Positions 50,201-61,627 of a stretch of DNA of 64,000 bases are shown piece after piece. The DNA lies in the NCBI GenBank assembly GCA_036897095.1, contig JAYMSP010000039.1, positions 1 to 64,000 on the forward strand, read 5' to 3'. Made by a program: the position numbers and the translations under genes. How positions within the stretch are numbered: position 1 is the first letter of the stretch; every line of letters begins with the position of its first letter. The stretch comes from Plantago elongata (taxonomy: Eukaryota > Streptophyta > Magnoliopsida > Lamiales > Plantaginaceae). The notes beneath the pieces are model-generated. The model did not search any database and was not told the DNA's origin. It was given only the letters and a program-made list of their open reading frames with translations.

Positions 50201-52303
50201 ATCTCTTCCTCTTTCTTGAGAAGACCCTCTTCCTTTTTAACGATATCCTATTCACACAGAAAAAAGGTAAATATAATAACGATGCCACATAATAACATAT
50301 GCACACAAAAAAATGAAGGGGGGAAAGGTGATTATTGTTGACCTCCTCTCTTGCTGACAAAGAGCTTGCTTTTAGCTCAAGAGCTTGTTTTTCTTCATAT
50401 AGAGCTCTACGTTCTTTCTCCAGATTAAACTTCAAATCCATCAAGCCCTTCTCAACTCTCTCCAATTCTTTAGATTTAGTGGAAATATATTCTTCTCTCT
50501 GATTTTGCAAGGATTGCCCATCAAGAAATCTTTCTTCTCTCTGCTGCAGAGCTTTTTGCCTTTCAGTTAAGGACTGCCTCTCAAGCCGGATCTCTTCCTC
50601 TCTAGCATCAAGTCTATGATAGCATTATCAAGAGCATATATCATAGTGTCAGTCACTTCATATAAGTAGCATGGAGATTGAAAACAAAATAGAATGACAA
50701 GATATAACAATGAAACAACTTTGTGAGGTAAGACAAAGCTATGCATTAAGTAGATCCAGATGGCAACTTCTTTCAACTGAGAAGTAAATAAGGTATATGA
50801 ATGTTCTGATAAACAAAAAACAGACAACGGAAAAGTGATAAAACACCAAAAGGAAGCAATGACTCTGGATGCAGAAAGTAAGAAAGGAAAAACAGCAATA
50901 TAGCTTGGTGTAGAGTACCAGAGACAGAAAATTGAAGATGGAATCAATCAAAGTCTTACTCAGTCTTTGAAGAGAGTATCCGCCTTCTTAAATCATCTTC
51001 ACGTTCTTCAACTTCGTGCAACTTTCTTTCAGCCGTTTTATGGAAGCGAGTTGCCTCAGCTTCCAAAGATTCTGCTGCACGCAATTTGTTATCAGCTTCA
51101 GTCAACTTCACCTGCGCATCTTCCACCATACTGCGCCCCTCAGCTAACTTAGTGTCCGCTGCAACTTTAAGTTCTGCATATTCAGCACGCATCTCGTGTA
51201 ACGACTTCTCAATCTACAGAAAACAAAACACGAAATCACATGAACATCACACAACACAAAACAATCTATTGAGGGGCATTGTTGGTGTCTTATGTCCTCA
51301 TCCTGCAACTTATTCTCTTTGAGTAAATAAAGTTGAGAAAACACAATCGAAAAGGTAATTACATTCTTCACGCATTCTTTCTCAATGCCAAGTGCCTTCT
51401 TCAGACGTTCTTCTTGTTTTCTCGCCTCAGCCAACTCCGAGGCATGAGAAGCCTTCTCGCGCTTAAAATTCAATTCAGCTGCATCCACTGCAGATTTAGC
51501 CTCTTCATTTTTTGAGAGCCATTCCTTTCTTTCTAAGATGAGAAGACCCATTTGATATTGGTGGTCATACATCTGATTCAGGCAACAACAAAGGGTTAAC
51601 TTGACATAACGTTTAAAACATTTAGCACCTCAATCAGAAAACTTCAATGTAAGAATGATTTCAAAACTCAGGGAAAACTAACCAAAACATCCAGCAATGT
51701 CCCCTTTTTCCAATTAGTCATACATGAAACTAAAATTGAGCTTTGACAGTCCTTCAAACAATTGCCCTCTTCTCGTTGTAAATTTTGCATTTTCATTTGA
51801 AAAACACCAATATGTTATGAGAAATTGAAACTTCACATACTTTGATCCACGAATTTTAAAAAATCTCGAATTCATGGAGCAATAAATTCAATAACTCGGC
51901 ACAGTAAAAAAACCAAGGCATTCATGGTAACACACTAACTAAGATACTTCCCCAAACCAAAATCCAACAAAAACCACCAAATCAAATCACAACATTCTCA
52001 AACGGGTCCAAAACAAAATCAAGAAAAACCAAAGTCAATCAATAATCAAGAATAGCAAGTCACAATAACAACAGAGTAAAAAGAATGAAAGAAAATCACC
52101 TCAGCTTCGAGTTTAGCAATATAAGCGATGAGAGCAGCCTTATCTCGTCGTTTAATCGACTGTTCATCAAACCCAGCTTCCTTAAGCCGCTTCCAAATGG
52201 CCTCATCGCTTAAAGGGGTTTTGAAAACCCTAGCTGAGACTGAACTCGGCGAAACCGGGATTCTCGCCGCAGTCCTCGGCGTCACGGCCAACTGCTCCGT
52301 CAT
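47250..52303 (-). CDS. CRWN4: Nuclear matrix constituent protein, CRWN4/NMCP2-like
   Basis: A plant lamina-like coiled-coil protein at the nuclear envelope that sets nuclear size, shape and chromatin organisation. Eight exons: 52303-52100, 51572-51363, 51213-50960, 50613-50343, 50247-50164, 49656-48131, 48025-47878 and 47330-47250, giving 925 residues (family about 900-1000). The head carries the conserved PLSDEAIWKRLKEAGFDEQS, KRRDKAALIAYIAKLEAE and MYDHQYQMGLLILERKEW. From about residue 65 to 780 it is heptad-rich with abundant Glu/Lys/Arg and no domains other than coiled coil. A PFSWLKRCADTLL motif and basic DKKRRI (about 826-831, likely nuclear import) follow, then a short acidic tail. 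The YQMGLLILE block and the lack of the conserved C-terminal end of NMCP1 favour the CRWN4/NMCP2 branch. A single very large exon (1.5 kb) holds most of the rod. No breaks seen. Confidence 0.95.
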
Positions 52304-54164
52304 GGTTGAATTCAGACCGGTAATGCTCGATGAACTGATGAATTTTGGAGATGATTTGTACTAGTTCGATTCTGTTCTTGGCGCACTTTAAGAAGAAGAA
52401 AGGTGTGGACTCTCACCACTACAGCACACTTTCTCTTTCTAAACTTTGATTTATTTTGCTTTTGAACGGTGTCGTTTTGGTGAATTTAAAATTTGAAAAA
52501 AGAATGTGAATGGAAATTATATTTGTGTACAGTCTGTAGAAAGGAGAGTATTTGCTGTATCAATTCAATATACTTTTTTGATTCTTTTGACTAGTAACTC
52601 CTCAGTAACATCCAAAACTTTTTGATATTATTTTTAACGTAGTTAATTATTTTTATTATAATATAAATATTAAATTAGTTAGTAGAGATTTATTAGTATA
52701 TATAGTTTTTAAGTATAATATAAATATTAAATTAATGAATAAAAATATTTTTATTATTGTTTGTATGTATATAATTTGATGGTACGTTCATAAAATAAAT
52801 ACATATCTTATCTTATAAGTGGACACAGAGAGTAGAGAGTAGTAAGTAATTTGATTTTTATTACATACTCCAGTCAATTCAATTTCCTGAATATAGTTCA
52901 TCAATATTTCTTGTTGGGTTTCTAGATTAACCTTCTTACCCTTTCCTCGTAATTAGCCGCAAGAATGACTTGAGAAATACGATGAAAATTTCTAAAAATT
53001 GTACACTAAGCTATAACATTATAGATGTGAGTATTTTTGAATAATTTAAATATTGTATGATATATAAATTACACGATCGTATTACTTTGTAAAATACAAA
53101 ATCAACAATCACAAAGAGAGAAGTAAATTTGTATATCTTTTTCATAATGGTTCTCTTAGGTGCAAGAATATTTAAAATAATGTTTTATATGATTTACTTT
53201 CAAACCTAAAGGTCAATATAAATAGTTTGTAAAATTATGTTTGAATTATATTATATTCTTTTTAGTTTAAAATCACTTCAGTTTAATTTAATTTAAATTA
53301 GTTCTATTTAGTTTAGTTCCATTTAATTTAATACAGTTTAGGAAATTTTAGTGAAATAGAAGAGAGCTTAGTTAATTACATGTCTCTATTGATGCCTTTA
53401 ATTGTGCAATTATTCCCCTGTTATTGAACTTTGCTTATTTAGAAGAAAAGACAAGACGTTTAAATTGTTGTCCTCTGATCTCTATTGGTTGCCAGATCTT
53501 GTTGTGGTTTGTGCATTTTTTTTTCCAGTATTTCAGTGCTGTCGCAGGTACGATTTGTACGAAAAAATTCAAATTTTTATATAAAAAATATAATTTGAAT
53601 TGAGTTTTTCAAATTCGATTGTATTAAAAACAGTAAATAATGAATTTGTTTACCATTACATTTTCTACTAATCTTTCAGTTTCATGATCTTTTTTAAGCT
53701 AACTGGAAAAGTTAGCTGGTTTGAGAAACAAATCAAATTAGTTTGTTGAAAAAAAAGATATCTAACCAGCTACCAGTTAATAGTTAATTATTCTAAACGG
53801 GTACAATATGTCCCTTACTCCTTCAAATACTCTGGCCATTATTATAGCCTTCGATTTTCCTTGTTAATCCACGAAAACAGTCTCCTTCACACAAATTAAA
53901 CAAAGAGTCCTCATCACGGACACGGGAGTCTGGGTGGTTAAGCCTAATAAAGTTGAAGGAACCAAATTCATCTCAGTTTTGCAACAGGTTGCTTTTAAGT
54001 AATCTTCAAACATGCAACTTGTGATAAGTAAATGGCCTTGAGCCCTTGAGAAAACTGTGGACCAGTTATATTATTTTGAGTTATTAGTAGAACTGTTGTG
54101 GAAAGTTCGGTAGCGCTGTACAAGTAGAAACACAAACAATACATGATTCTGGTATTAGAGACCA
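52304..54164. other. CRWN4-like promoter and spacer
   Basis: No gene is supported. Degenerate TTTAGTTY-type units lie at 53265-53345, and the third AGCTGG-type repeat at 53675-53800. Confidence 0.45.
53675..53800. repeat. Dispersed AGCTGG-type repeat, copy 3
   Basis: Contains GTTAGCTGGTTTGAGAAAC, then AAATTAGTTTGTTGAAAAAA and ACCAGCTACCAGTTA, matching the copies at 4385-4480 and 22615-22865 in part. Confidence 0.45.
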
Positions 54165-57100
54165 TTACATGTCAAAAACTGCCTTCTTTTTATTGTAGTA
54201 CTCGTCCAACCAGCCTCGGATCAATCTGACTTCAGCTGCTCTTTGCTCCAACAGCCAATCAGGATCATTGGGAGTAGCCGGGCGCAAATCCAAGTGATGA
54301 GCCCCTAATTTGAAGTTAAGAGTCAGTCATGTTGCACCTGAATTTACATTTCTTCTACAGCTAATAACAAAGAGCGGCTTTCATTTTAACACCTTGAATA
54401 CTAAGAGAAGCTGAGAGTGGCAAGGCAACTACAACGCCTATAGCGACATTATAAAGCAGCCAAAGCAGTGTTAACCAGAATATAAGCATCGTGTTTAAAG
54501 AGGGTATCAGATAATCTGCCAGGTCATAGTAGCTACATTCTGAGAATGCATATACAACAACAGAAAGTTTACCTGGCACATCTACATTATAAAACGGGAA
54601 AGGAATGAAGCATCTTGATAAACTATGGACTCTGTACTTCGCAAATTTTAATCTGTTTCTACATATTGTCATACCAAGACTTGGTCCGATTGCAGGTATT
54701 GTTAAAAGGCATGCATATTATTATCCTTGATAATTGGTCTCGACATAAATATATACCTTTTTCTGTCACAAGAGCCACAATAGTTTCGGATATATCCTCC
54801 AGAACACTGCAATCAGAGAAATAAGTTTCTCAAATGCTCAAATGGTTAAGCAATGGATGTTAAAGCAAATCTATTTAAATAGAAGGTTTTGGGGGCAACC
54901 TGCCACCACTCCAAGGATCCAACAGCCCGTTCGAGAATATGATGTTACTTCCGAAATTTTTTAATGCGTCCTTAAAATCCTTCAAAGTGGAACAAACAAG
55001 AAGAGGATAAAGGTGATTTTACAGTTATACTTCTACAAAAAAAACTGCAATGCGAAAGAAGAAGTTTCATACATGTCCACCAAATTCTGTAGTTATCCAG
55101 GTAGGCCGTGGCTTGACGTTGTAGTTCTTCAGGCATGAAACTTCATCATCGGTGGCATTATAACCATATGGTGGGAACATGCTGTTATTCCCGCTAGTAG
55201 CTGGCATGACCATCTCCGTGCATGCCTGATGATCCCAGGAAACAAGGTGCTTAATCCCATTATATGTCATTTATGTAAATGTTGTAAGGATGTGAAGAAC
55301 GAAAAGGCAAAAGGGGTCAAAGTGTCAAACAGTCCGAACATACCTGCCAGTTCCACCCGTTCATACCATGAGGATCGTCATCCAGATCAAAGCAATCAAC
55401 TGTTTCAGTATAATTGTAATACACACTAACTCCATTAAATACCATCTGTAAGATACTAGACCCCTCGGGTGAATTGTCAATCTTTCGGCATACCTGAGAT
55501 TGAAAATTATACTGTTATCGATAATCACACAAGAGCAATATAACAAGCATACTCGATTTGAATCTGCATGACTCCATATACCATGTGTATAATATAAAAT
55601 CACATAGTGTGTGTATTTCCCAAAGGTCGTCTTGCAAAAATTACTTGCAACAGTTGCATATAAGTGAAAACTGGAGTCCACATGAAAGGAGCATCTTAAA
55701 AACCATAAAATGAGAGAGCGCTTCAAACTCATGCCTCTTTAATTGGATTTCCAGGCATTGGCATTAGGAAGTCAGCAGGATAAGGGTAATCTCCCATAGC
55801 CAAATAACTATAAGCAGAAGACAGCCAATCTGAGAGATCATCGGCGCTCTCCAGCTTCCTGCATAAAATTGTCACATGCATACAACATCAGGTGCACAAT
55901 AATTTCCAGTAAGGGATGCATAAATACTGGCACAAGAACCGTCTTACTTGCAAATGCGGAAAGTATCAGTTAGGCTCTGAAGTCCATTATTTTTCTGTCC
56001 CTCAGATTCAATTACATCCCAAGAATCCTTTATGGTATTAAAGCAACTAACACTTTCACGCTGCCAACGAATCAATAAACAAGTGTCACAATCCAGAAGA
56101 TATACAAGTACTACACATGAACAATCATTTCACACTTATTATACATACTTTAAAATCATTAGAGACAATGTCATAAAATGTATCTGAAGGCACAACATCC
56201 TCAAATTGAAGAAGAGGTGCCGAAGAAGCAAGGGCCCCTATAGCAATATGGGGATACTTCAGCCTCATCCATGCAGCCAACACTGTTGCACATACATCAA
56301 TCAGCTAGAAACTTTCAATGCAAATAAAACTAACTAATGAACGAGTAAAATTGCATAAATTAACATCTAATGTAACAAAATTTACTTCATCTATATTGAT
56401 CCACCAAATAAAAATCTAGCATATATTGATATATACATCGATAGACCAAATAAATCTAGTCTCTAGAAGCTAAAAACATGAATCGCGTAAATTAAGACAT
56501 CAGAACACGAAAACTTCTTACTTCCTCCATATGATCCACCAAACAACACCACAGGACAACCCTGAGCCGATAAATTCTTCTTTAGCTCCGTAATCAACAC
56601 TGCATAATCAGCCAGTGCTTGCTCGGCTGTTAAATGCGCCAATGTGCTAGCATTCCTATATGCTTCCTCTTGACTCCCATACGGCATCGACTCTCCATAA
56701 TATCTATGCTGCCAAGTGCCAACCAAACAAAACACTTCACGCCCACAAACACAATACTGTAAAAGGCCACTCAACATTCTAATCACAAATCAGTGTAATT
56801 CACTTACTAAATTGAGCCTAAAAAGCAATAAATTCATGAAAACGAAACTGAATTACTTCAGGAAAAATGATCATGGCTCGAAAGAGAGGGGCGATTTCCC
56901 AAACAAAACCGGTATTAGCAGCGAACCACTCAATGTTTCCTTCGTTGCCGCAATACAGGAAGATAGGGCCCATTTGTTGAGGGCCGGACCAGTGGTCCGT
57001 GTTTATGAGGTAACGGTGGCGGAAAGTTGGGAGGTTGGAGAAGCTGAAGTGGTCGAGGGTTTGGTCGAAGTACCTGGTTTCGTAGTGGTAGGTTGGAGCT

Positions 57101-57231
57101 CTGATTTTGGAGGTGGAAGAGAACTTTCCGAGGAAGCGAGGGAGATGTTTGGAATCGATAGGTGGTGAGGAGAGGAGTAGGATGAAGCAAGTTATTATGA
57201 GAGAGAGTTTGAGAATTGAAGGATCCGCCAT
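54165..57231 (-). CDS. Lysosomal-type Pro-X carboxypeptidase (peptidase family S28)
   Basis: A secreted or vacuolar serine exopeptidase expected to remove C-terminal residues after proline. Ten exons: 57231-56857, 56708-56522, 56282-56149, 56060-55948, 55858-55735, 55493-55344, 55225-55073, 54979-54900, 54806-54757 and 54304-54165, giving 501 residues, the usual length. A signal peptide is clear ([20 protein letters not shown]). Family blocks: [42 protein letters not shown], the nucleophile motif [20 protein letters not shown] with Ser184, [33 protein letters not shown] with Asp433, and [15 protein letters not shown] with the catalytic His at 458/459. All three triad positions are present. 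Intron 5 appears to begin with GC instead of GT (see findings); the frame is kept across it. Confidence 0.95.
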
Positions 57232-60083
57232 TGTTGGAGCTTCGAATCAGTGAAGTGAGCTACGACTTTTGAGTGTTTTTATGACTAGAAGCGCAGTTTC
57301 TAAGATGAAAGAAAAGGAGATCATCAAGCGCTATATATATAAAATGAAATTGGTGTGCATTCTCATCAACAAAGATCATGCTATATAGTTAAAATTTTAT
57401 GTGGCATGATTCATTAAATTTTGTTTAGTAATTTCATAAATAAAAATAAATTATAAAGAAAATATTAATTTAAAAGTAACTATTGAATTTTAGTATATTA
57501 TAATTTTTATTAAATTGTATATAACTTTATATGTAAACTCCGAAAAATATTTTGAATATATATTTAGATTCATCTTGACAAGACGAATTCATAGACACCA
57601 ATCTTATATAGATAATGTTAACTAAATAAATTATTTACATATTAAAATAAAAAAGTTATAAATTTAAAGATGTGTTTTGATTTATTAAGAGGACATGAAT
57701 CCATACATGTCAATTATTTATTAAAATAAGATATAAATTTAAATAAGTATTTAATTGTGTAAATTTATATTTTGTCTCACTATTTAATTTTAGTATTTTG
57801 ACCGCATAGTATATATATAAATTTTATTGAGCCTCATATAAATTTATCTATGTAACTAAAAAATATTTTAATTAAATAAATTATTAAATCAAAAAATATA
57901 TATAAATGTATTTAAAAAAATATTTTTTAGAACCACAAATATATTTCATTACTCCAAAAATAAGTTATTACAACAGTCAACCGAAGTCTGCACTATTCAT
58001 ATTACCAAATCCAAAACACAACCTATGCAAACTTGGACATTGTTCTTTTCAACTTAAAATCACTTCAGTTCAATTTAGTTTCATTCAGTGCAATTTAGCT
58101 CAACTCTGCTTAGTTATAATTTATACATTACTTCAGTTCAGTTTAGTTTAATTCAGTTTCATCCAGTTCAATTCCAATCGGTTAACCGAAAGCAATTTAT
58201 CAACATGAGATTTAAATCAAGGATATAAGACCTCCTCGAATTAAACAAAGTATAATCACACTTTTAATTTTAGCTAAATCAAATAGACTTATACTGAAAA
58301 AGTGAAAGATTCCAACCAGATATAAGCAAACTCATCCACCCCCGCTTCGAACATATGTGAACACCACCCTTTAACACTGGCCTTACTGATCAGCCACATA
58401 GACAAAATTTGGTGTGGAAGGTGCCTTTGAATTTCATGGAGTTTCGTTGATAACATTAGTTTTAAAAAAGAAAACATTATAGATTGAACGATAATGTAGA
58501 CTTATTTACCCATATTTTTTGTGGTCAATATGGCCCAATTCTCTAGAATGTCATATTTCAAAAATATAATGTACAATACATGTTAAAAAAGAGCTCAACT
58601 TATGATAATTTTGAAAAAAAAAAATTATGACTCTATTTTACATACATAAATGATTGCATAAAAATCAATAAGAAAAATGATAACATATTTCACAAACGCA
58701 ATATTATTATGAAATATATTTTAAATTTTGAAAATAGAAAATTAAATTTTAAGTTGCAAATTCATGTACGATCTCTCTGAATTCTGATACAGTGTTGTTT
58801 ATCTATGTCTCATCTGTCTGATGAGATGTTGAGGTAGACAAGTGTTTGTGGTTCAACGTCATTTAATTCAAAATAATGATTGAGGTACCATTTGATGATA
58901 AGGTGCCGAGAAATAAAGGAAAAACAGTACTATAAATCGAGTCACTGTCAGTTTAGATAAGCAAGATTTGTATTGTTCGATCAATTTCTACCTGATTAAG
59001 CAAATGTACAATTAGGAATGCCGACTCAAACACTGGTCAAACAAATTTATAAAGTTTGACTGATCAAAGTCTATTAAATATATTTTATAGTGAAATATCT
59101 ACGACCTAAAAGTAAAGATTTGATATTAATATATATAAAAATAAATATGGTACGGCTAATGATGACGTATATATTTTTCAAGGTTATGATCCAACCAACC
59201 TGTTAAGGTCTCGACGAGTTGATATAGGATAAACTTTATATCGGTTCATGCACCTGTACGGTCGTACCATACCCGTTAAGTAGTAAATGATACTATTTTT
59301 AATAAATGTATCCCTCAAACCCCAAAACAAAACTGTATAAATTAATTTACATGGCACAAGCATGAGAGAAATATTAAAAAATACAAAATATCATCCAAAT
59401 TTAAGTCAAAGTTATCATAAGAATAAATTTTAGTATACATCTTCAACAAAATTAAATTAAATTGATGTTGATAGAGTAGATTATATACTAACTATGTATT
59501 AGGACCATCTTCAATAGTCACACCCACTAAAATCAACATATCTCTTCCACATCAATATTTCACTCACCTTACAATCTCAACAATATTCACACTCTATTCA
59601 ACTTTTCTTCTTTCATTTCTTTTAAACTTCAACTTTTCATTTCTTATTATCCTTCATTTCATTTAAACAAAAGGAAAAATAAGACTTACATCTGTTCTAT
59701 ATCTTAGAACTGGTGTCAACTCTCACACTAAGTGAAACTCCGTTGGACCTACTTAGAACGTGTTAGTCCAATGCCTTGAAATCAACTGGAGTTGGTCCGA
59801 GCTAATCAAAATTTACAAGGATGCAACCCATACAACTCTATAACATTTAAAGTTGTTGGTTTTTGTATTCTATGTCAGAAGTTTGAATCAATGGGTATTG
59901 CTTTATACTTCTTAGTATAATTAGACTTTAGTTAGAAAAAAATATTTGCAGTAGGGTATTAAATATCACATAACATGTATATAAAGGATATATAATTCAT
60001 ATAATAGATTTCAATGCGTAGATTTTTTCTACACATGTTTACTAAGTTAGGACAATTAACAAGATTCGAAAAACTGTTGAGGT
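57232..60083. other. Gene-free AT-rich spacer
   Basis: The first part holds the promoter of the carboxypeptidase gene. A patch of degenerate CAGTTCAATTTAGTTT-type units lies at 58045-58175. No gene is recognised; the open frame 57906-58151 runs through that repeat. Confidence 0.5.
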
Positions 60084-60946
60084 TAGGGCTGCGCAGCGTA
60101 CGGATACGGATCGATCCGCATCCGTTTGACCGGAAGAAAAGTTCTATCCGTTATCCAATCCATTATGAACGAATTGGATACGGATAAATCCGCCGGATAA
60201 TGGATAAATTCGACGGATATATGTCATCCAGTAGAAAAATATAAAAAATTGGAGTAGACATTACTTCCATTATTATTAACAATACTCTATCTCAAAAGGT
60301 ATAGACGTTGATAAAGGTATGAAAATTCAATCAAAAATAAAATCGAATCACATATGCGAATCATAAGACAAACAAAATCAAATTGAATAGACAAACAAAA
60401 TCAAATCAGAAGACAAACAAATCGAATCAGAAGACAAACGAAATCAAATTGAATAGACAAAACATTGAAAGTGGAGGGTTGGCAGAAGGAGATCAGGAGA
60501 GGATCGGAGACAAGAGGATGCGGCCGGCGGAGAGGAGTTTATATGTCACTAGAGTAGAGCAGAATCACAGCTACAAGATAAGCTAAGGCCCTCAGAAAGT
60601 AATTAGAAGTGAATATTGAAGAGATAAATGGGGATTGAAGTGGACGACCGACGAGCTTCGTGAAGTGAATGGGTTGCTTGAAAGACTGAGAATGAGGGCT
60701 GGAGGCAATGGAATTACATTTAGTGCAACGGGGGAATAAACATATTATATTATATTTTAATATATATATTTTTTAAATTGAACGGATAACGGATATCCGC
60801 GGATATATCAGTTTTATCCGTTTTTCACGAATAGGAAAAAATGATATTCGTTATCCGATTCGTTAGTCAACGGACCGGATCAATTCGATTCGTAAAAGCA
60901 AATATTCGGCGGATATCCGTATCCGCGGATGAAATGAGCAGCCCTA
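60084..60946. mobile_element. hAT-type MITE, 863 bp
   Basis: The ends are TAGGGCTGCGCA and (reverse complement) TAGGGCTGCTCA. The flanks are GTTGAGGT (60076-60083) and GTTAAGGT (60947-60954), a 7-of-8 match to the 8-bp duplication of hAT elements. Both subterminal regions are packed with GGATA/GGATAT/CGGAT units in both orientations (60110-60230 and 60780-60935). The middle has AGACAAACAAAATCAAAT-type short repeats and a GC-richer patch (60470-60720) without a recognised protein. It is non-autonomous. Confidence 0.88.
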
Positions 60947-61309
60947 GTTAAGGTCATATCTATCTATATCATATTACACAGGGAATTCCGTCATCTTATT
61001 GTTAAACCGGTCGGGTTCTATACAACCCGAATTTAAATTCATTCGAAATAATAAAAGTCCAGGCCCGAGTTAAAGATATATACTCGAACCAGTTACGTGA
61101 CTTCGTAACACAAGACCCGGCCAACATTTTATAGATAAGTTTGTAAAATATACGTTTTTTAGGTAGGGGGCGCAGGATTGCATGGTGGGTGCCAAGAAAA
61201 TTACCATAACATATAAAATTATATCTGCAAAATAATATTCCATCCAGATCAGATTTAACTTAATGTGGCCCAAACATAAATTGTAAGAGACTGAATATAA
61301 TAAATAATA

Positions 61310-61627
61310 CTCCATGCGTCCCAAGTTGAACTTCCCGTGACCCCGGATACAAGTTTGAAGAAAAAACTGAATAAAGTAGAAGAGAAGGTGATAAGATTTT
61401 TGTGTTTATTTTGATTATCTTGGATCTTCATATCGATGTGTACTTAACTGTTTGAAAATGAGTTAAAGTTTTCGGTTCCAAAAGTAGGAGATATAGTATA
61501 AATTAGGGGGAAGTAAATAAAGCAGGAGTGGAATTTTCTATTTAAGGGATGGGAAGATGAAGTTGTGACGAACCAAAATTAAATAACCAAAATGAAATAC
61601 GAAAAAATGAAGTTGGGACGGAAGGAG
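61310..61627. mobile_element. Stowaway MITE, 318 bp
   Basis: The left end CTCCATGCGTCCCAA and the reverse complement of the right end CTCCTTCCGTCCCAA are the standard Stowaway (Tc1/mariner-derived) termini, flanked by TA on both sides. No coding capacity. Confidence 0.9.

Noticed and set aside
54895-54905. A second GC donor in the Pro-X carboxypeptidase gene (exon 8)
   Set aside because: A standard donor (GGCAG followed by GTTGCC) restores the frame as WSGGSVL, so no unusual splice site is needed.
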